A stretch of 64,000 nucleotides of DNA. Origin: Aeromicrobium sp. 9AM. Lineage in GTDB: Bacteria; Actinomycetota; Actinomycetes; Propionibacteriales; Nocardioidaceae. The DNA is taken from contig NZ_LR733304.1 of NCBI RefSeq assembly GCF_902506105.1, positions 806,001 through 870,000 on the forward strand, given 5' to 3'. Of the stretch, positions 36,597 through 46,105 are shown piece by piece. The notes under the pieces were generated by a model that saw only the letters and a list, made by a program, of their open reading frames with translations, had not been told where the DNA came from and made no database searches. A program made the translations under genes and the position numbers. Numbering within the stretch: position 1 is the stretch's first letter; each line of letters opens with the position of its first letter.

Positions 36597-37982
36597 TCAG
36601 GGGTGGGTCATGGACATGACGTCGAGGGCCTTGTCCAGGTCGGCCTCGCTGATCTCGCCGCGCTCCACGAAGCCCATCTCGATGACGACCTGACGGATCG
36701 TCTTCTTCTCCTTGACCGACGTCTTGGCGATCTTGGCGGCGTTCTCGTAGCCGATGAACCGGTTGAGCGGCGTGACGACCGACGGTGACGACTCGGCGAG
36801 CTCGAGACAACGCTCCTCGTTGGCCGTGATGCCGTCGATGCAGCGATCCGCGAGCACGCGCGACGCATTGCCGAGCAGGCGCATCGACTCCAGGATGTTG
36901 CGGCCGATCACCGGGAGCATGACGTTGAGCTCGAACGATCCCGACGCGCCGGCCGTCGCGATCGTCGCGTCGTTGCCGATGACCTGGGCGGCGACCATCA
37001 GCGTCGCCTCGGGCAGGACCGGGTTGACCTTGCCGGGCATGATGCTCGAGCCGGGCTGCAGGTCGGGCAGGGCGATCTCGCCGAGTCCCGTGCGAGGGCC
37101 GGAGCCCATCCAGCGCAGGTCGTTGCAGATCTTGGTGAGGCTGACGGCGATCGTGCGGAGCTGGCCCGACATCTCGACCAGGCCGTCGCGGGCGCTCTGC
37201 GCCTCGAAGTGATCGGTGGCCTCGGTGATCGGCAGGCCGGTGTTCTCCGCGAGGATCTCGATGACGCGCTGCGGGAAGCCGATCGGGGTGTTGATGCCGG
37301 TGCCGACCGCGGTGCCGCCGAGCGGAACTTCAGCCGTACGCGGGAGGGAGGCCTCGACGCGCTCGATGCCACGGCGGATCTGCGCCGCATAGCCGCCGAA
37401 CTCCTGGCCGAGCGTGACCGGCGTGGCGTCCATGAGGTGCGTACGCCCGGACTTGACGACGCCGGCGAACTCCTTGGCCTTGGCCTCGAGCGAGGTGGCC
37501 AGGTGGTCGAGTGCGGGGATCAGCTCGTTGGAGGCCGACGCGGTGGCCGCGACGTGGATCGACGTCGGGAAGACATCGTTGGACGACTGGCTGGCGTTGA
37601 CGTGGTCGTTGGGGTGGACGTCCTTGCCGAGCGACTTCGTGGCGATCGTGGCGAGGACCTCGTTGGTGTTCATGTTGCTCGAGGTGCCCGAACCGGTCTG
37701 GAACACGTCGATCGGGAACTGCGCGTCGTGTGCGCCGGAGGCGACCTCCTCGGCGGCCGCGACGATCGCGTCGGCGATGTCCTGGTCGAGGATGCCGAGC
37801 TCGGCGTTGGCCTTGGCGCAGGCGGCCTTGATCTGGGCCAGGGCACGGATCTGTGCGGGCTCGATCGGGGTGCCGGAGATCGGGAAGTTCTCGACGGCGC
37901 GCTGGGTCTGGGCTCGCCAGAGGGCGTCGGCGGGGACGCGGACCTCGCCCATGGTGTCGTGCTCGATGCGGTATTCGGTCAT
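36597..37982 (-). CDS. fumC: Fumarate hydratase, class II
   Basis: This oxygen-stable enzyme interconverts fumarate and malate in the TCA cycle. The 461-residue protein has the family signature [11 protein letters not shown], the substrate segments [14 protein letters not shown] and [14 protein letters not shown], and [17 protein letters not shown]. The length is normal. It is convergent with the sugar ABC operon and followed on its strand by the tandem repeat block. Confidence 0.97.
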   Translation of the reverse strand: MTEYRIEHDTMGEVRVPADALWRAQTQRAVENFPISGTPIEPAQIRALAQIKAACAKANAELGILDQDIADAIVAAAEEVASGAHDAQFPIDVFQTGSGTSSNMNTNEVLATIATKSLGKDVHPNDHVNASQSSNDVFPTSIHVAATASASNELIPALDHLATSLEAKAKEFAGVVKSGRTHLMDATPVTLGQEFGGYAAQIRRGIERVEASLPRTAEVPLGGTAVGTGINTPIGFPQRVIEILAENTGLPITEATDHFEAQSARDGLVEMSGQLRTIAVSLTKICNDLRWMGSGPRTGLGEIALPDLQPGSSIMPGKVNPVLPEATLMVAAQVIGNDATIATAGASGSFELNVMLPVIGRNILESMRLLGNASRVLADRCIDGITANEERCLELAESSPSVVTPLNRFIGYENAAKIAKTSVKEKKTIRQVVIEMGFVERGEISEADLDKALDVMSMTHP

Positions 37983-38031
37983 GCTTCCGACGATATCGCT
38001 GCAGTGCGGACGCGTATCGGGCAGGCGTGGG

Positions 38032-38673
38032 TCAGAACGCGGAGACCGACCCGGGCGCGCGTTGCGGCCGGCTCAGCGCGCGTACGACCGCCGCCTGGCC
38101 GTGCCTGCGCATCGCGACGCCGCCGAGCAGGTCGACCACGTGCGCGGCGACCGTGCCGGGGAACTCCGGCGTCGGCAGCCCGACGCTCGAGGCGAGATCG
38201 TCGGAGTGCACCATCAGCTCCATCGACCGGGTGATGAGGAAGTCGTCGGTCGTGAGCGCCCAGCCCTGCCACGGGATGAAGATCGTGTCAGGCTCACGCG
38301 GCGTGCGCAGCAGGTCGGGCAGCTGGTCGAGCAACGGTGCGATCTCGGCCAGCACGGCCTCGGGCCCTGCCTTCGCTGCCTCGTTGCCCTCGTCGCGGAT
38401 CGAGGTGTTGGCCTCGTCCTCGGGCCGGGCGGTCACCCACTCGGCACCCGCGTAGTGGCCGAGCAGCGGGATCGGGTCGTCGGTCGTCGGCGGCTGCGCC
38501 AGGAACCGCGCCGCGTGCTTGACCTGTGAGAGCAGGTGGTGCGTGAGCCCGCCGACCGTCATGCCGGCGCACGAGCTTTCGGCGTCCCACGACTCGGCGA
38601 CCTCCGGACGACCGGCCAGACGGAATGCAGTGTGGCCGGCGTCGACGAACTCGGTGCGATCCAACGGCTCCAT
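38032..38673 (-). CDS. Maleylpyruvate isomerase / DinB-fold family protein
   Basis: This 213-residue protein resembles the mycothiol-dependent maleylpyruvate isomerase and DinB-fold proteins of actinobacteria: a four-helix bundle with metal-ligand histidines suggested by [15 protein letters not shown] and a later [10 protein letters not shown]. Members are often mycothiol S-transferases, which fits the presence of mca. The true substrate is unknown. ATG 38673 is preferred over the start at 38703. Confidence 0.82.
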   Translation of the reverse strand: MEPLDRTEFVDAGHTAFRLAGRPEVAESWDAESSCAGMTVGGLTHHLLSQVKHAARFLAQPPTTDDPIPLLGHYAGAEWVTARPEDEANTSIRDEGNEAAKAGPEAVLAEIAPLLDQLPDLLRTPREPDTIFIPWQGWALTTDDFLITRSMELMVHSDDLASSVGLPTPEFPGTVAAHVVDLLGGVAMRRHGQAAVVRALSRPQRAPGSVSAF

Positions 38674-38683
38674 GCGTACGACG

Positions 38684-39322
38684 TTAGTACGAGCCGGCGA
38701 CATCGTCCTGCCGAGCGCCCGCCACGATCCAGTAGCGCTCGTCGCGACCCTGCAGGGCGACGTCGACGGCTTCGGCGCGTACGTCCGACAGGTGGTCGCC
38801 CATCGCCCGGCGCAGGTGCTCGGAGTCGTTCATCGACCACACGCACAGGTGTCCGCCGGGCCGCAGCCGTGACGCGCACACCTCGATGAAGTCGCTGCCA
38901 TAGACCGCCGCGTTGCCGTCGTGCACCAGGAAGTCGGGACCGTTGTCGACGTCCAGCACGATCGCGTCGAGCGACGACGCCGACTGCGCGGCCACCACCT
39001 CGCGTACGTCGCCGACCACGACGTGCGTACGTTCATCGGCGAGCAGGTCAGCGCCGGGCACCGTGCCGTCGCGCATCCACCCGACGACCTCAGGGTGCAG
39101 CTCGGCGACGACGACACGACTGACCTGCGCCGATGCGAGCAGAGCCCGCAACGTGTAACCCAGGCCCAGGCCGCCGACGAGGACCTCGCGAGCGCCGAGA
39201 TCGATGACCGTACGCGCGAGCGCCTGCTCTGACGAGGTCTCGACGTCGTCCATCACGAACACGCCGTTCACCCGGAGCTCGGTCGCGCCGTCGTCGCGTC
39301 GGCGGAGGATCGCACCCGTCAT
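38684..39322 (-). CDS. Spermidine-synthase-like methyltransferase
   Basis: This 212-residue protein has a Rossmann fold with the glycine-rich loop LVGGLGLGYTLRALL, acidic Glu in VVVAELHPEVV, DVRE and the catalytic-site-like LDVDNGPDFLVH. It resembles spermidine synthase family proteins without the N-terminal beta domain, so polyamine synthesis is not assured. It follows the redoxin gene by 15 nt on the same strand. Confidence 0.82.
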   Translation of the reverse strand: MTGAILRRRDDGATELRVNGVFVMDDVETSSEQALARTVIDLGAREVLVGGLGLGYTLRALLASAQVSRVVVAELHPEVVGWMRDGTVPGADLLADERTHVVVGDVREVVAAQSASSLDAIVLDVDNGPDFLVHDGNAAVYGSDFIEVCASRLRPGGHLCVWSMNDSEHLRRAMGDHLSDVRAEAVDVALQGRDERYWIVAGARQDDVAGSY

Positions 39323-39337
39323 GGTCCGACCCTACGG

Positions 39338-40501
39338 TCACCCGAACGCGTACGAGAAGACCTCCAGCTGGCCGCGGTAGCGAATCGTGAGCGTCTCGCG
39401 GTCCGCCGTCGGCGCTGCGTAGACCTGCACGAAGTCCGGCCCTCCACGAACTGGTATGCGCCGGCTGACGCCCTCGGAGGTCGTGACCTCGAGCGATCCC
39501 CGACCGCCGACCAGCACGTACGCCCGCCGCGCCCCGAACGTCACCCGGCCGACGGCGCGGGCCTTCGGCACGGCGCTCTCCGGGTCGACGCGCCAGCGGC
39601 CGCCGATGCTCGCGGTGCCCGGTCGAGGCCGCTTCGCCAGCCGGTAGAGCTGCTCACGGCCGATGATGCCGTCGACCTCGGCGTCGTAGTGCGCACCCAC
39701 GGCGCTGCCCAGCACGATCTGCGGTGGGGTGCCGCGCGGGGCGTCGCCGCCGTCGTCGAGCCTGCCGACGGGGCGGGGCAGAGCACTCGTCGATCCGTCC
39801 TCGGTCAGGAGCTTGCGCACCTGTCGCTCGAGGCGCTGGCTGCCGTGATCGCCGATCGTGATCGCGCGGACGGTCCCCGAACGATCGATGAGGTACGTCG
39901 TCGGCCGCACCGCCGTGCGGTAGCGGTCCATCGTCGTTCGGGCATCGTCCATCAGCACGGGAAACCCGAGCGACAGGTCGGCGACGGTCTGCTCGACCTC
40001 GGTGTCGTCGGTCTCGAACGAGAACTGGGGCGCGTGCACGCCGACGATCGCGAGGTCGTCGTACGCCGCCTGCCACGCCCGGAGGTAGCGGGACTCCCGC
40101 CGGCACTCCACGCACGAGCCCGAGAACACGAAGACGATCGCGACCCTGCCCTCGAGGGAGTCGATCGAGACGCCCGACGACCCGATCCACGGCCCCGGCC
40201 CGAGCGCGGGCGCACGGCCGCAGCGCGAGAGCCGTTCGATGCCCGGCGTGCAGGCGGACAGCCGGGTGTTGGCGCGGGTCACGGTGCTCGTCAGACCCGT
40301 CGGCACGGGCGCGGGCCCGGTCCGCACCGGTGCGACGGCCGGAGTCGTCGTCGCGACCGGGTCCTCGGGCACGAGCTGACCGAGTCGTCTCGGCAGGTCG
40401 CCGACCGCCGCGACGACGAGCAGGGCGACGACCGCGAGGCCGAGGAGGGCGCGTGGGTCCGCGGCCACTTGTCGGAGGAACGCACGGAGCCGGGTCATCA
40501 C
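39338..40501 (-). CDS. Membrane-anchored thioredoxin-like protein (DipZ-like C-terminal region)
   Basis: This 387-residue protein has one N-terminal membrane helix (about 19-36), a thioredoxin-fold domain (about 100-235) with the motif SGSCVECRRE and HAPQFSFE, and a C-terminal beta domain (250-387) like that following the thioredoxin domain in DipZ. DipZ normally carries a CcdA membrane module that is absent here, so this is the extracellular part on a single anchor. GTG 40501 and ATG 40498 are adjacent possible starts. It is 33 nt downstream of modC. Confidence 0.82.
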   Translation of the reverse strand: MMTRLRAFLRQVAADPRALLGLAVVALLVVAAVGDLPRRLGQLVPEDPVATTTPAVAPVRTGPAPVPTGLTSTVTRANTRLSACTPGIERLSRCGRAPALGPGPWIGSSGVSIDSLEGRVAIVFVFSGSCVECRRESRYLRAWQAAYDDLAIVGVHAPQFSFETDDTEVEQTVADLSLGFPVLMDDARTTMDRYRTAVRPTTYLIDRSGTVRAITIGDHGSQRLERQVRKLLTEDGSTSALPRPVGRLDDGGDAPRGTPPQIVLGSAVGAHYDAEVDGIIGREQLYRLAKRPRPGTASIGGRWRVDPESAVPKARAVGRVTFGARRAYVLVGGRGSLEVTTSEGVSRRIPVRGGPDFVQVYAAPTADRETLTIRYRGQLEVFSYAFG

Positions 40502-40534
40502 TGGAGGTTCGTCACCGCGGCACGCCGTGACGGG

Positions 40535-41578
40535 TCATGCTCCGTAGATTGCCACCTCGCTGGCCTTGACCGCGAGGAACACCCCGGTCCCCGGTGCCAG
40601 GTCGAGCTCTGCGACGACGGGTGCCGTGACGTCGGCGCTGATGGCACCGGCCCGCACTCGTACCTGCGCACCTCGCGGCTCGAGCTCCGTGACGGTTGCG
40701 GCGATCACGTTGCGCGGGCTGCCGGTCGGTCGTTGCACGAAGATGCTGACCGCGGACGGGCTGAACACGGCCAGGGCTGTGGCGTCCGGTGCCAGGTCCT
40801 CGTCGGACAGACCGGACACGACCAGGCCCTCGGGCGTACGGACCGCTCCTCCGTCCACGCGGCCGCGAACCAGGTTCAGCCCCGCGATGCTCGCACCGAA
40901 CGCGCTCCGCGGCCGCTCCAGCACCTCGCGGGTCGGACCCTGCTCGACGATGCGTCCGCCCTCCATGACGACGACACGGTCGGCCAGCAGCAGGGCGTCG
41001 AGGACGTCGTGCGTCACGATCACGGCGGTCCTGTCGGCGAGCACGCGCCTGAGCAGCTGCCTCACCGCCGGCACTACCGTGATGTCCAGGGCGGCCATCG
41101 GCTCGTCGAGCATCAGGAGTCTCGGCTCGGCGGCCAGGGCGCGGGCAACGGCGATGCGCTGCGCCTGCCCGCCGGAGAGCTCCGACGGCCTGCGATCGGC
41201 GAGGTCGGCGGCGTCGACCGCCTCGAGCCACGTCGCGGCGGTGGAGCGCGACTGCGATCGCGTACGCCCGGCGCTGCGCGGCCCGAACGCGACGTTGTCG
41301 ACGACGCTGAGGTGCGGGAACAGCAACGGGTCCTGGGCCAGCAGCGCGACGCCTCGGGCATGCGCCGGTCGCCAAGCCGCGGAGGAAAGGTCGAACAACA
41401 CGTCGTCGCCGAGCGTCGCCCGGCCGGAGTCGGGCCGCAGCACGCCGGCGATCGCCGCGAGGACCGTCGACTTGCCGGCGCCGTTGGGTCCGAGGATCGC
41501 GACGGTCTCGCCGGCCGCGACCTCGAGCGAGACGTCGACGTCGCGCTCGAGCACCGTTGCCTCGATGCGCATGCTCAT
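40535..41578 (-). CDS. modC: Molybdate ABC transporter ATP-binding protein
   Basis: This 347-residue ATPase energises molybdate import. It has canonical motifs: Walker A GPNGAGKS (30-37), signature LSGGQAQR, Walker B LLMLDEP with the catalytic Glu, and switch VTHD. A C-terminal TOBE/Mop domain (about 275-345) binds oxyanions. ATG 41578 overlaps the modB stop by 4 nt. Its intact motifs contrast with the degenerate sugar ATPase in the same window. Confidence 0.94.
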   Translation of the reverse strand: MSMRIEATVLERDVDVSLEVAAGETVAILGPNGAGKSTVLAAIAGVLRPDSGRATLGDDVLFDLSSAAWRPAHARGVALLAQDPLLFPHLSVVDNVAFGPRSAGRTRSQSRSTAATWLEAVDAADLADRRPSELSGGQAQRIAVARALAAEPRLLMLDEPMAALDITVVPAVRQLLRRVLADRTAVIVTHDVLDALLLADRVVVMEGGRIVEQGPTREVLERPRSAFGASIAGLNLVRGRVDGGAVRTPEGLVVSGLSDEDLAPDATALAVFSPSAVSIFVQRPTGSPRNVIAATVTELEPRGAQVRVRAGAISADVTAPVVAELDLAPGTGVFLAVKASEVAIYGA

Positions 41579-42363
41579 GGCGCAGAGCTCCGCGCACCGC
41601 GTACGAGCCCGATGACCAGGACCGCGACGACGACCAGCAGCAACGAGAGGGCAACGGCAGCATCGGGATCGGTCTCGCGCTGCAGGTAGATCTCGAGCGG
41701 GAGCGTACGCGTGACGCCCTCCAGGCTGCCGGCGAACGTGATCGTCGCGCCGAACTCACCCAGTGCCCGGGCGAAGGACAGCACCGCTCCGGCGGCGAGC
41801 CCGGGCAGGACGAGCGGCAGCGTCACCCGGCGCAGCACCGTGGTCGGGCGCGCGCCGAGCGTCGCCGCGACGACCTCGTAGCGCTCACCGGCGGTCCGCA
41901 GCGTGCCCTCCAGGCTCACGACCATGAATGGCAGCGCCACGAACGTCTGCGCGATCACTACCGCAGTCGTGGAGAACGCGATCTGCAGGCCGAGCACGTC
42001 GATCGTCTCGCCGAGCAAGCCCTTGCGCCCGAACGTGTAGAGCAGTGCGATGCCGCCGACCACGGGCGGCAGCACGAGCGGCAGCAGCACGATCGACCGC
42101 ACGAACGACTGCCCCCGGAAGGACGTACGTGCGAGGACCAGCGCCATCGGCACGCCCAGCACGACGCACAGCACGGTGCTGGCGGCGGACGTACGCAGGC
42201 TGAGCCACAAGGCTGCCTGCGACGAGTCCGAGCTGATCAGCGCGAAGAAGTGCGTCCACTCGACACGTGTGGCCAGCGCGGCAAGCGGGAGCACGATGAA
42301 CGCGGCACCCAGGGCGGCCGGCAGCAGGACCCACCGCGGCACTCCTGCCTGCTCCGTCGTCAC
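41575..42363 (-). CDS. modB: Molybdate ABC transporter permease
   Basis: This 262-residue permease has about six helices and the EAA-type loop [21 protein letters not shown], followed by [15 protein letters not shown], which is characteristic of ModB/CysTW permeases. It sits one base after the modA stop and overlaps modC by 4 nt. Confidence 0.93.
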   Translation of the reverse strand: MTTEQAGVPRWVLLPAALGAAFIVLPLAALATRVEWTHFFALISSDSSQAALWLSLRTSAASTVLCVVLGVPMALVLARTSFRGQSFVRSIVLLPLVLPPVVGGIALLYTFGRKGLLGETIDVLGLQIAFSTTAVVIAQTFVALPFMVVSLEGTLRTAGERYEVVAATLGARPTTVLRRVTLPLVLPGLAAGAVLSFARALGEFGATITFAGSLEGVTRTLPLEIYLQRETDPDAAVALSLLLVVVAVLVIGLVRGARSSAP

Positions 42364-42364
42364 G

Positions 42365-43132
42365 TCACGGCTTCCCGAACCCGAACGCGGCCAGCACGGA
42401 CTGCGCGTCGGGCCTGGCGAGGTAGTCGACGAAGTACGCCGCCAGGCTCTCGTCCTTCGCGTGCCTGACGGCAGCCACCGGGTACGTGTTGACGACCCTG
42501 CCGGCGTCGCGGAACGGCACGCCGTGCACCTTGCTGCCGGCCGCCTTGACGTCGGTCACGTAGACGAGCCCCGCATCGGCCTCACCCGAGATGACCTTGC
42601 CCAAGACGTCGGTGACGGACTGCTCCTCGCTGACCGGCTTGATGTCGACGCCGGTCACCTTCTCGACCTTGGCCGCGGCCGCACCGCACGGCACCTGGCT
42701 CGCGCAGAGCACGACCTTGACGTCAGGATCGGACAGGTCCTTCAACGATTCGATGTCCGCAGGATTGCCGGGCGGGGTGGCGATCTCGAGGGTGTTGGTC
42801 GCGAAGTCCTGAGCCTGGCCGCCGATCAGGTCGGCGTCCATGGCCTTGGTCATGTTGGCGGCGTCGGCGGACGCGAACACGTCGGCGGGTGCGCCCTGCT
42901 CGATCTGGGCGACGAGGTCGGCCGACCCGGCGAAGTTGAACTTCACCTTCACGCCGTGGGTGTCGTCCTCGAACCGCTTGCCGATCTCGGTGAACGCGCC
43001 CTGCAGCGACGCCGCCGCGAACACCGTCAGGGTCTTCTGCGGCGCAGAGTCGGAGTCACGCTCCGGCACATCTGGCTGGGAGCAGCCGGCCAGGGTGAGG
43101 AGTGCAGCGACGATCAGGGCGAGCCGTTTCAT
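42365..43132 (-). CDS. modA: Molybdate-binding lipoprotein
   Basis: This 255-residue protein binds molybdate or tungstate outside the membrane. It has a lipoprotein signal with lipobox LAGC (Cys17) and the ModA opening [20 protein letters not shown], then [23 protein letters not shown] 43132 overlaps the upstream regulator stop by 4 nt (ATGA); the longer frame to 43264 lies inside that regulator out of phase. Confidence 0.95.
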   Translation of the reverse strand: MKRLALIVAALLTLAGCSQPDVPERDSDSAPQKTLTVFAAASLQGAFTEIGKRFEDDTHGVKVKFNFAGSADLVAQIEQGAPADVFASADAANMTKAMDADLIGGQAQDFATNTLEIATPPGNPADIESLKDLSDPDVKVVLCASQVPCGAAAAKVEKVTGVDIKPVSEEQSVTDVLGKVISGEADAGLVYVTDVKAAGSKVHGVPFRDAGRVVNTYPVAAVRHAKDESLAAYFVDYLARPDAQSVLAAFGFGKP

Positions 43133-43530
43133 GAGGTGCTCTCCAGGGACTCGATGATGACGTTGGTGGACTTGATGACCGCCACGGCGACCGACCCGGG
43201 CTCGAGGCCGAGCTCGTCGACGGCTTCGCTGCTCATCAGTGACACGACCCGGAACGGCCCGCACTGCATCTCGACCTGCGCCATCACGGTGTCGGCCTTG
43301 ACGGCGGTGACCAGGCCGACGAACCGGTTGCGGGCCGAGCTGGTCGAACCCGCGTCGTGCGTCGATGCCGCGTGAGACTTGGCGAACGTCGCGAGCTCGC
43401 TGCCCTCGATCGCCATGCGGCCGGACTCGTCGGGCACGGACGTCAGGCTGCCGGCGCTGACCCAGCGACGTACCGTGTCGTCGCTGACGCCGAGGAAGCG
43501 GGCAGCATCGGAGATCCGTACGTGCGACAT
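43129..43530 (-). CDS. HTH-TOBE molybdate-responsive regulator / molybdopterin-binding protein
   Basis: This 133-residue protein joins an excisionase/MerR-like helix-turn-helix (2-50: SDAARFLGVSDDTVRRWV) to a Mop/TOBE oxyanion-binding domain (67-130: RNRFVGLVTAVKADTVMAQV). Its position at the head of the mod operon suggests it senses molybdate and represses uptake, a role played by ModE elsewhere. A -10-like TAGAGT lies 7 nt before its ATG. Confidence 0.88.
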   Translation of the reverse strand: MSHVRISDAARFLGVSDDTVRRWVSAGSLTSVPDESGRMAIEGSELATFAKSHAASTHDAGSTSSARNRFVGLVTAVKADTVMAQVEMQCGPFRVVSLMSSEAVDELGLEPGSVAVAVIKSTNVIIESLESTS

Positions 43531-43537
43531 GCCACGA

Positions 43538-43586
43538 ACTCTAGGCCATCATCTGCGGCGACACAGACTCAAACAGCCCGCAGATG
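43538..43586 (-). promoter_or_regulatory. mod operon promoter and inverted repeat
   Basis: Minus-strand TAGAGT (43538-43543) is 7 nt from the regulator ATG. Just upstream CATCTGCGG (43550-43558) and CCGCAGATG (43578-43586) form a perfect 9-bp dyad with a 19-nt gap, which may be an operator or the terminator of the upstream hydrolase gene. Confidence 0.45.
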
Positions 43587-43591
43587 CGGAG

Positions 43592-44491
43592 TCAGCGAGA
43601 GACGGCGCGCTCCGCCGTGCGGACGATCGCCTCGACGTACGTGTCGTAGAGCTGCACGGGCAGGTCGTGGGCCAGCCCCGCGATCTCGATGTGCTCGGCC
43701 CCGGGCACGGCGTTGGCGACGGCCTTGCCGCCCGAGCGGTGCACGAGCGGATCGCTGAGGCCGTGGATCACCGTGACCGGCAGGTCGAGCTTCGCGAGGT
43801 CCTTGGTGCGGTCGGGCTGCGCCAGCACCGCCAGCATGTGCCGCGTCACCCCGCTCGCGGTCCAGCCCCGGTCGTACGTCTCGTAGGCGCGGGCCCGCGC
43901 CAGCTCCTCGTCACCCGGGAAGGCCGGCGACCCGAGGATCTCGGACGTACGCAGCGACCGCGCGACGTACGAGTCGCGGGTCGAGCCGGCCGACGACAGC
44001 AGCGCCGGGATGATGCGCGGGTTCTGCCAGCCGACGCGCCGGTTGCCCGTCGTCGACATGATCGACGTCATCGACATCGCGCGCTCGGGCCGGGCGATCG
44101 CCATGGTCTGCACGATCATGCCGCCCATCGAGACACCCACGAGGTGAACGCGCTCGATGCCCAGGTGGTCGAGCACGCCGAACGCGTCCTCGGCCAGGTC
44201 ACCGATGCCGTACGGCGGCTTGCCGAGGCCCGCGAAGGCACGGACCAGGTCGAGCCGGCCGACCTCGTGCTGGCGCAGCTTGGTCGAGCGGCCGGTGTCG
44301 CGGTTGTCGTAGCGGATGACGAAGAAGCCGCGATCGGCGAGCCGCTCGCAGAAGTCCACGGACCACCAGCCCATGGGGCCGCCGAGGCCCATGACCAGCA
44401 GGATCGCGGGATCCTCGGCGTTGCCGAAGGTCTCGAAGCAGATGTCGATGCCGGACGGCAGCGACGCGAACTGTTCCCCCGACCGGTCCAT
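43592..44491 (-). CDS. Alpha/beta hydrolase
   Basis: This 299-residue hydrolase has the oxyanion region LVMGLGGPMGWW, the RYDNRDTGRST segment, the nucleophile elbow GVSMGG (Ser nucleophile), and C-terminal acid and base in HGLSDPLVH and AGLAHDLP. It belongs to the large family of esterases and aclacinomycin methylesterase-like enzymes; substrate unknown. It ends 2 nt after the glpX gene begins downstream is not the case: glpX ends 3 nt before this gene's start, so the two are likely cotranscribed. Confidence 0.88.
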   Translation of the reverse strand: MDRSGEQFASLPSGIDICFETFGNAEDPAILLVMGLGGPMGWWSVDFCERLADRGFFVIRYDNRDTGRSTKLRQHEVGRLDLVRAFAGLGKPPYGIGDLAEDAFGVLDHLGIERVHLVGVSMGGMIVQTMAIARPERAMSMTSIMSTTGNRRVGWQNPRIIPALLSSAGSTRDSYVARSLRTSEILGSPAFPGDEELARARAYETYDRGWTASGVTRHMLAVLAQPDRTKDLAKLDLPVTVIHGLSDPLVHRSGGKAVANAVPGAEHIEIAGLAHDLPVQLYDTYVEAIVRTAERAVSR

Positions 44492-44493
44492 GC

Positions 44494-45501
44494 TCAGGAC
44501 TCGTAGTCGATCGTGGAGTACGCCTTGAGCTTGGCGAGCTGGTGCTCGCTCGTGATCTTGCGGATCGTGCCGCTGCGCGACCGCATGACGATCGACTCGG
44601 TGTACGCCTTGCCGGCGCCGTAGCGCACGCCGGCCATCAGCTCACCGTCGGTGATGCCGGTGGCGACGAAGAAGCAGTTGTCGGCGTTGACCAGGTCACC
44701 GGTGTAGAGCACCCGGTCGAGGTCGTGCCCGGCGTCGATGGCGCGCTGGCGCTCGTCGTCGTCGGTCGGCCACAGCCGGCCCTGGATCGTGCCGCCGATG
44801 GCCTTGATCGCACACGCCGTGATGATGCCCTCGGGCGTGCCGCCCACGCCGACCAGCAGGTCGACGCCGGTGTCGGGTCGAGCTGCGGTGATGCCGCCGG
44901 CGACGTCGCCGTCGATGATGAACTTGATGCGCGCGCCCGCAGCACGGATCTGGTCGACCAGGTCCTGGTGGCGGGGCCGGTCGAGCACGCAGACCGTGAC
45001 GTCGTTGACCGAGATGCCCTTGGCCTTGGCGACCAGGGCGATGTTCTCGGCGACCGGCAGCCGGATGTCGACGACGTCCGCGGCCTCGGGCCCGGCGATG
45101 AGCTTCTCCATGTAGAACACGGCGGACGGGTCGTACATCGCACCCCGCGGTGCCACGGCCATGACCGATACGGCGTTGGGCAGGCTCTTGGCGGTCAGCG
45201 TCGTGCCGTCGATCGGGTCGACGGCGACATCGCAGTCGGGGCCGGTGCCGTCACCGACGTGCTCGCCGTTGAACAGCATCGGCGCTTCGTCCTTCTCGCC
45301 CTCGCCGATCACCACGACGCCGTTCATCTGCACGGTGTTGATCAGCGTGCGCATCGCGTTGACCGCGACGCCGTCGGCGCCGTTCTTGTCGCCACGGCCC
45401 ACCCAGCGGCCGGCGGCCATGGCCCCGGCCTCGGTCACCCGGACCAGGTCGAGGGCGAGGTTGCGGTCGGGCGCCTGCGCGGCTGGCTGAAGGCTGTTCA
45501 C
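44494..45501 (-). CDS. glpX: Class II fructose-1,6-bisphosphatase
   Basis: This enzyme removes the 1-phosphate of fructose-1,6-bisphosphate in gluconeogenesis and is the main FBPase of actinobacteria. The 335-residue protein has the metal-site motif [10 protein letters not shown], the [11 protein letters not shown] region and [15 protein letters not shown] 45501 is the start: a TACGAT -10 lies 6 nt before it and the preceding residues of the longer frame are not conserved. It is divergent from the DUF4245 gene, a common actinobacterial arrangement. Confidence 0.96.
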   Translation of the reverse strand: MNSLQPAAQAPDRNLALDLVRVTEAGAMAAGRWVGRGDKNGADGVAVNAMRTLINTVQMNGVVVIGEGEKDEAPMLFNGEHVGDGTGPDCDVAVDPIDGTTLTAKSLPNAVSVMAVAPRGAMYDPSAVFYMEKLIAGPEAADVVDIRLPVAENIALVAKAKGISVNDVTVCVLDRPRHQDLVDQIRAAGARIKFIIDGDVAGGITAARPDTGVDLLVGVGGTPEGIITACAIKAIGGTIQGRLWPTDDDERQRAIDAGHDLDRVLYTGDLVNADNCFFVATGITDGELMAGVRYGAGKAYTESIVMRSRSGTIRKITSEHQLAKLKAYSTIDYES

Positions 45502-45577
45502 GCGGTCATCGTACCCGCCGGTAGCGGCGTTGTGACCGGACGAGTTGTTGCCGATGCCGCCCCGTAAAGTTGCGGCA
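45502..45577. promoter_or_regulatory. Divergent leaderless promoters, glpX / DUF4245
   Basis: On the minus strand TACGAT (45508-45513) is 6 nt from GTG 45501. On the plus strand TAAAGT (45565-45570) is 7 nt from ATG 45578. Both fit leaderless initiation. Confidence 0.55.
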
Positions 45578-46105
45578 ATGAGCACCCCACGGTCGAGCCG
45601 CGGCAATCCGTCGATGGGTGACATCGTCCGGTCCGTCGTCGTGATCGGCCTGATCATCATCGGCCTGTACGCGTTCGGGAAGCTCTTCACCGACAAGCCC
45701 GACACCCCGACCCGGGCCGTCGACTACGCCACGCTCACCGATCAGGCCCGGCCGGTCGCCGGTTTCGACCTGCTCGCCCCGACCAAGCTGCCTGACGGGT
45801 GGCACGCGAACGCCGCCACCCTCAACATCGACTGGTGGCACCTCGGCATCGTCAAGGGCGACCACGACTACATCGGGCTCGACCAGGTCAAGGACACCAG
45901 CGCCAAGCGGGCGATCGATCGTTTCGCCGACAGCAGCCGGGCGGACGGCAAGACCGACATCGGCGGCGAGACCTGGTCGGTGCGCAAGGGCCCGGACGAC
46001 CGCACGACGTACGTCCGCACGCAGGGCGACGTCACGACGGTGGTCATCGGTACGCCCTCGCGCTCGGTGATCAAGGACTACATCGCGTCGCTGTCCACGT
46101 CCTAG
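45578..46105 (+). CDS. DUF4245 domain-containing membrane protein
   Basis: This 175-residue protein has one membrane helix (about 18-36) and an exported domain beginning near [17 protein letters not shown], the DUF4245 pattern. The family is conserved next to glpX and the exonuclease VII genes in actinobacteria, with unknown function. ATG 45578 fits the -10 spacing. Its TAG stop shares CTAG with the stop of the convergent nuclease gene. Confidence 0.86.
   Translation: MSTPRSSRGNPSMGDIVRSVVVIGLIIIGLYAFGKLFTDKPDTPTRAVDYATLTDQARPVAGFDLLAPTKLPDGWHANAATLNIDWWHLGIVKGDHDYIGLDQVKDTSAKRAIDRFADSSRADGKTDIGGETWSVRKGPDDRTTYVRTQGDVTTVVIGTPSRSVIKDYIASLSTS

Noticed and set aside
39689..41689. Long plus-strand frame opposite the redoxin and modC genes
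   Set aside because: Low-complexity charged sequence without domains; modC and the redoxin on the other strand have full motifs.
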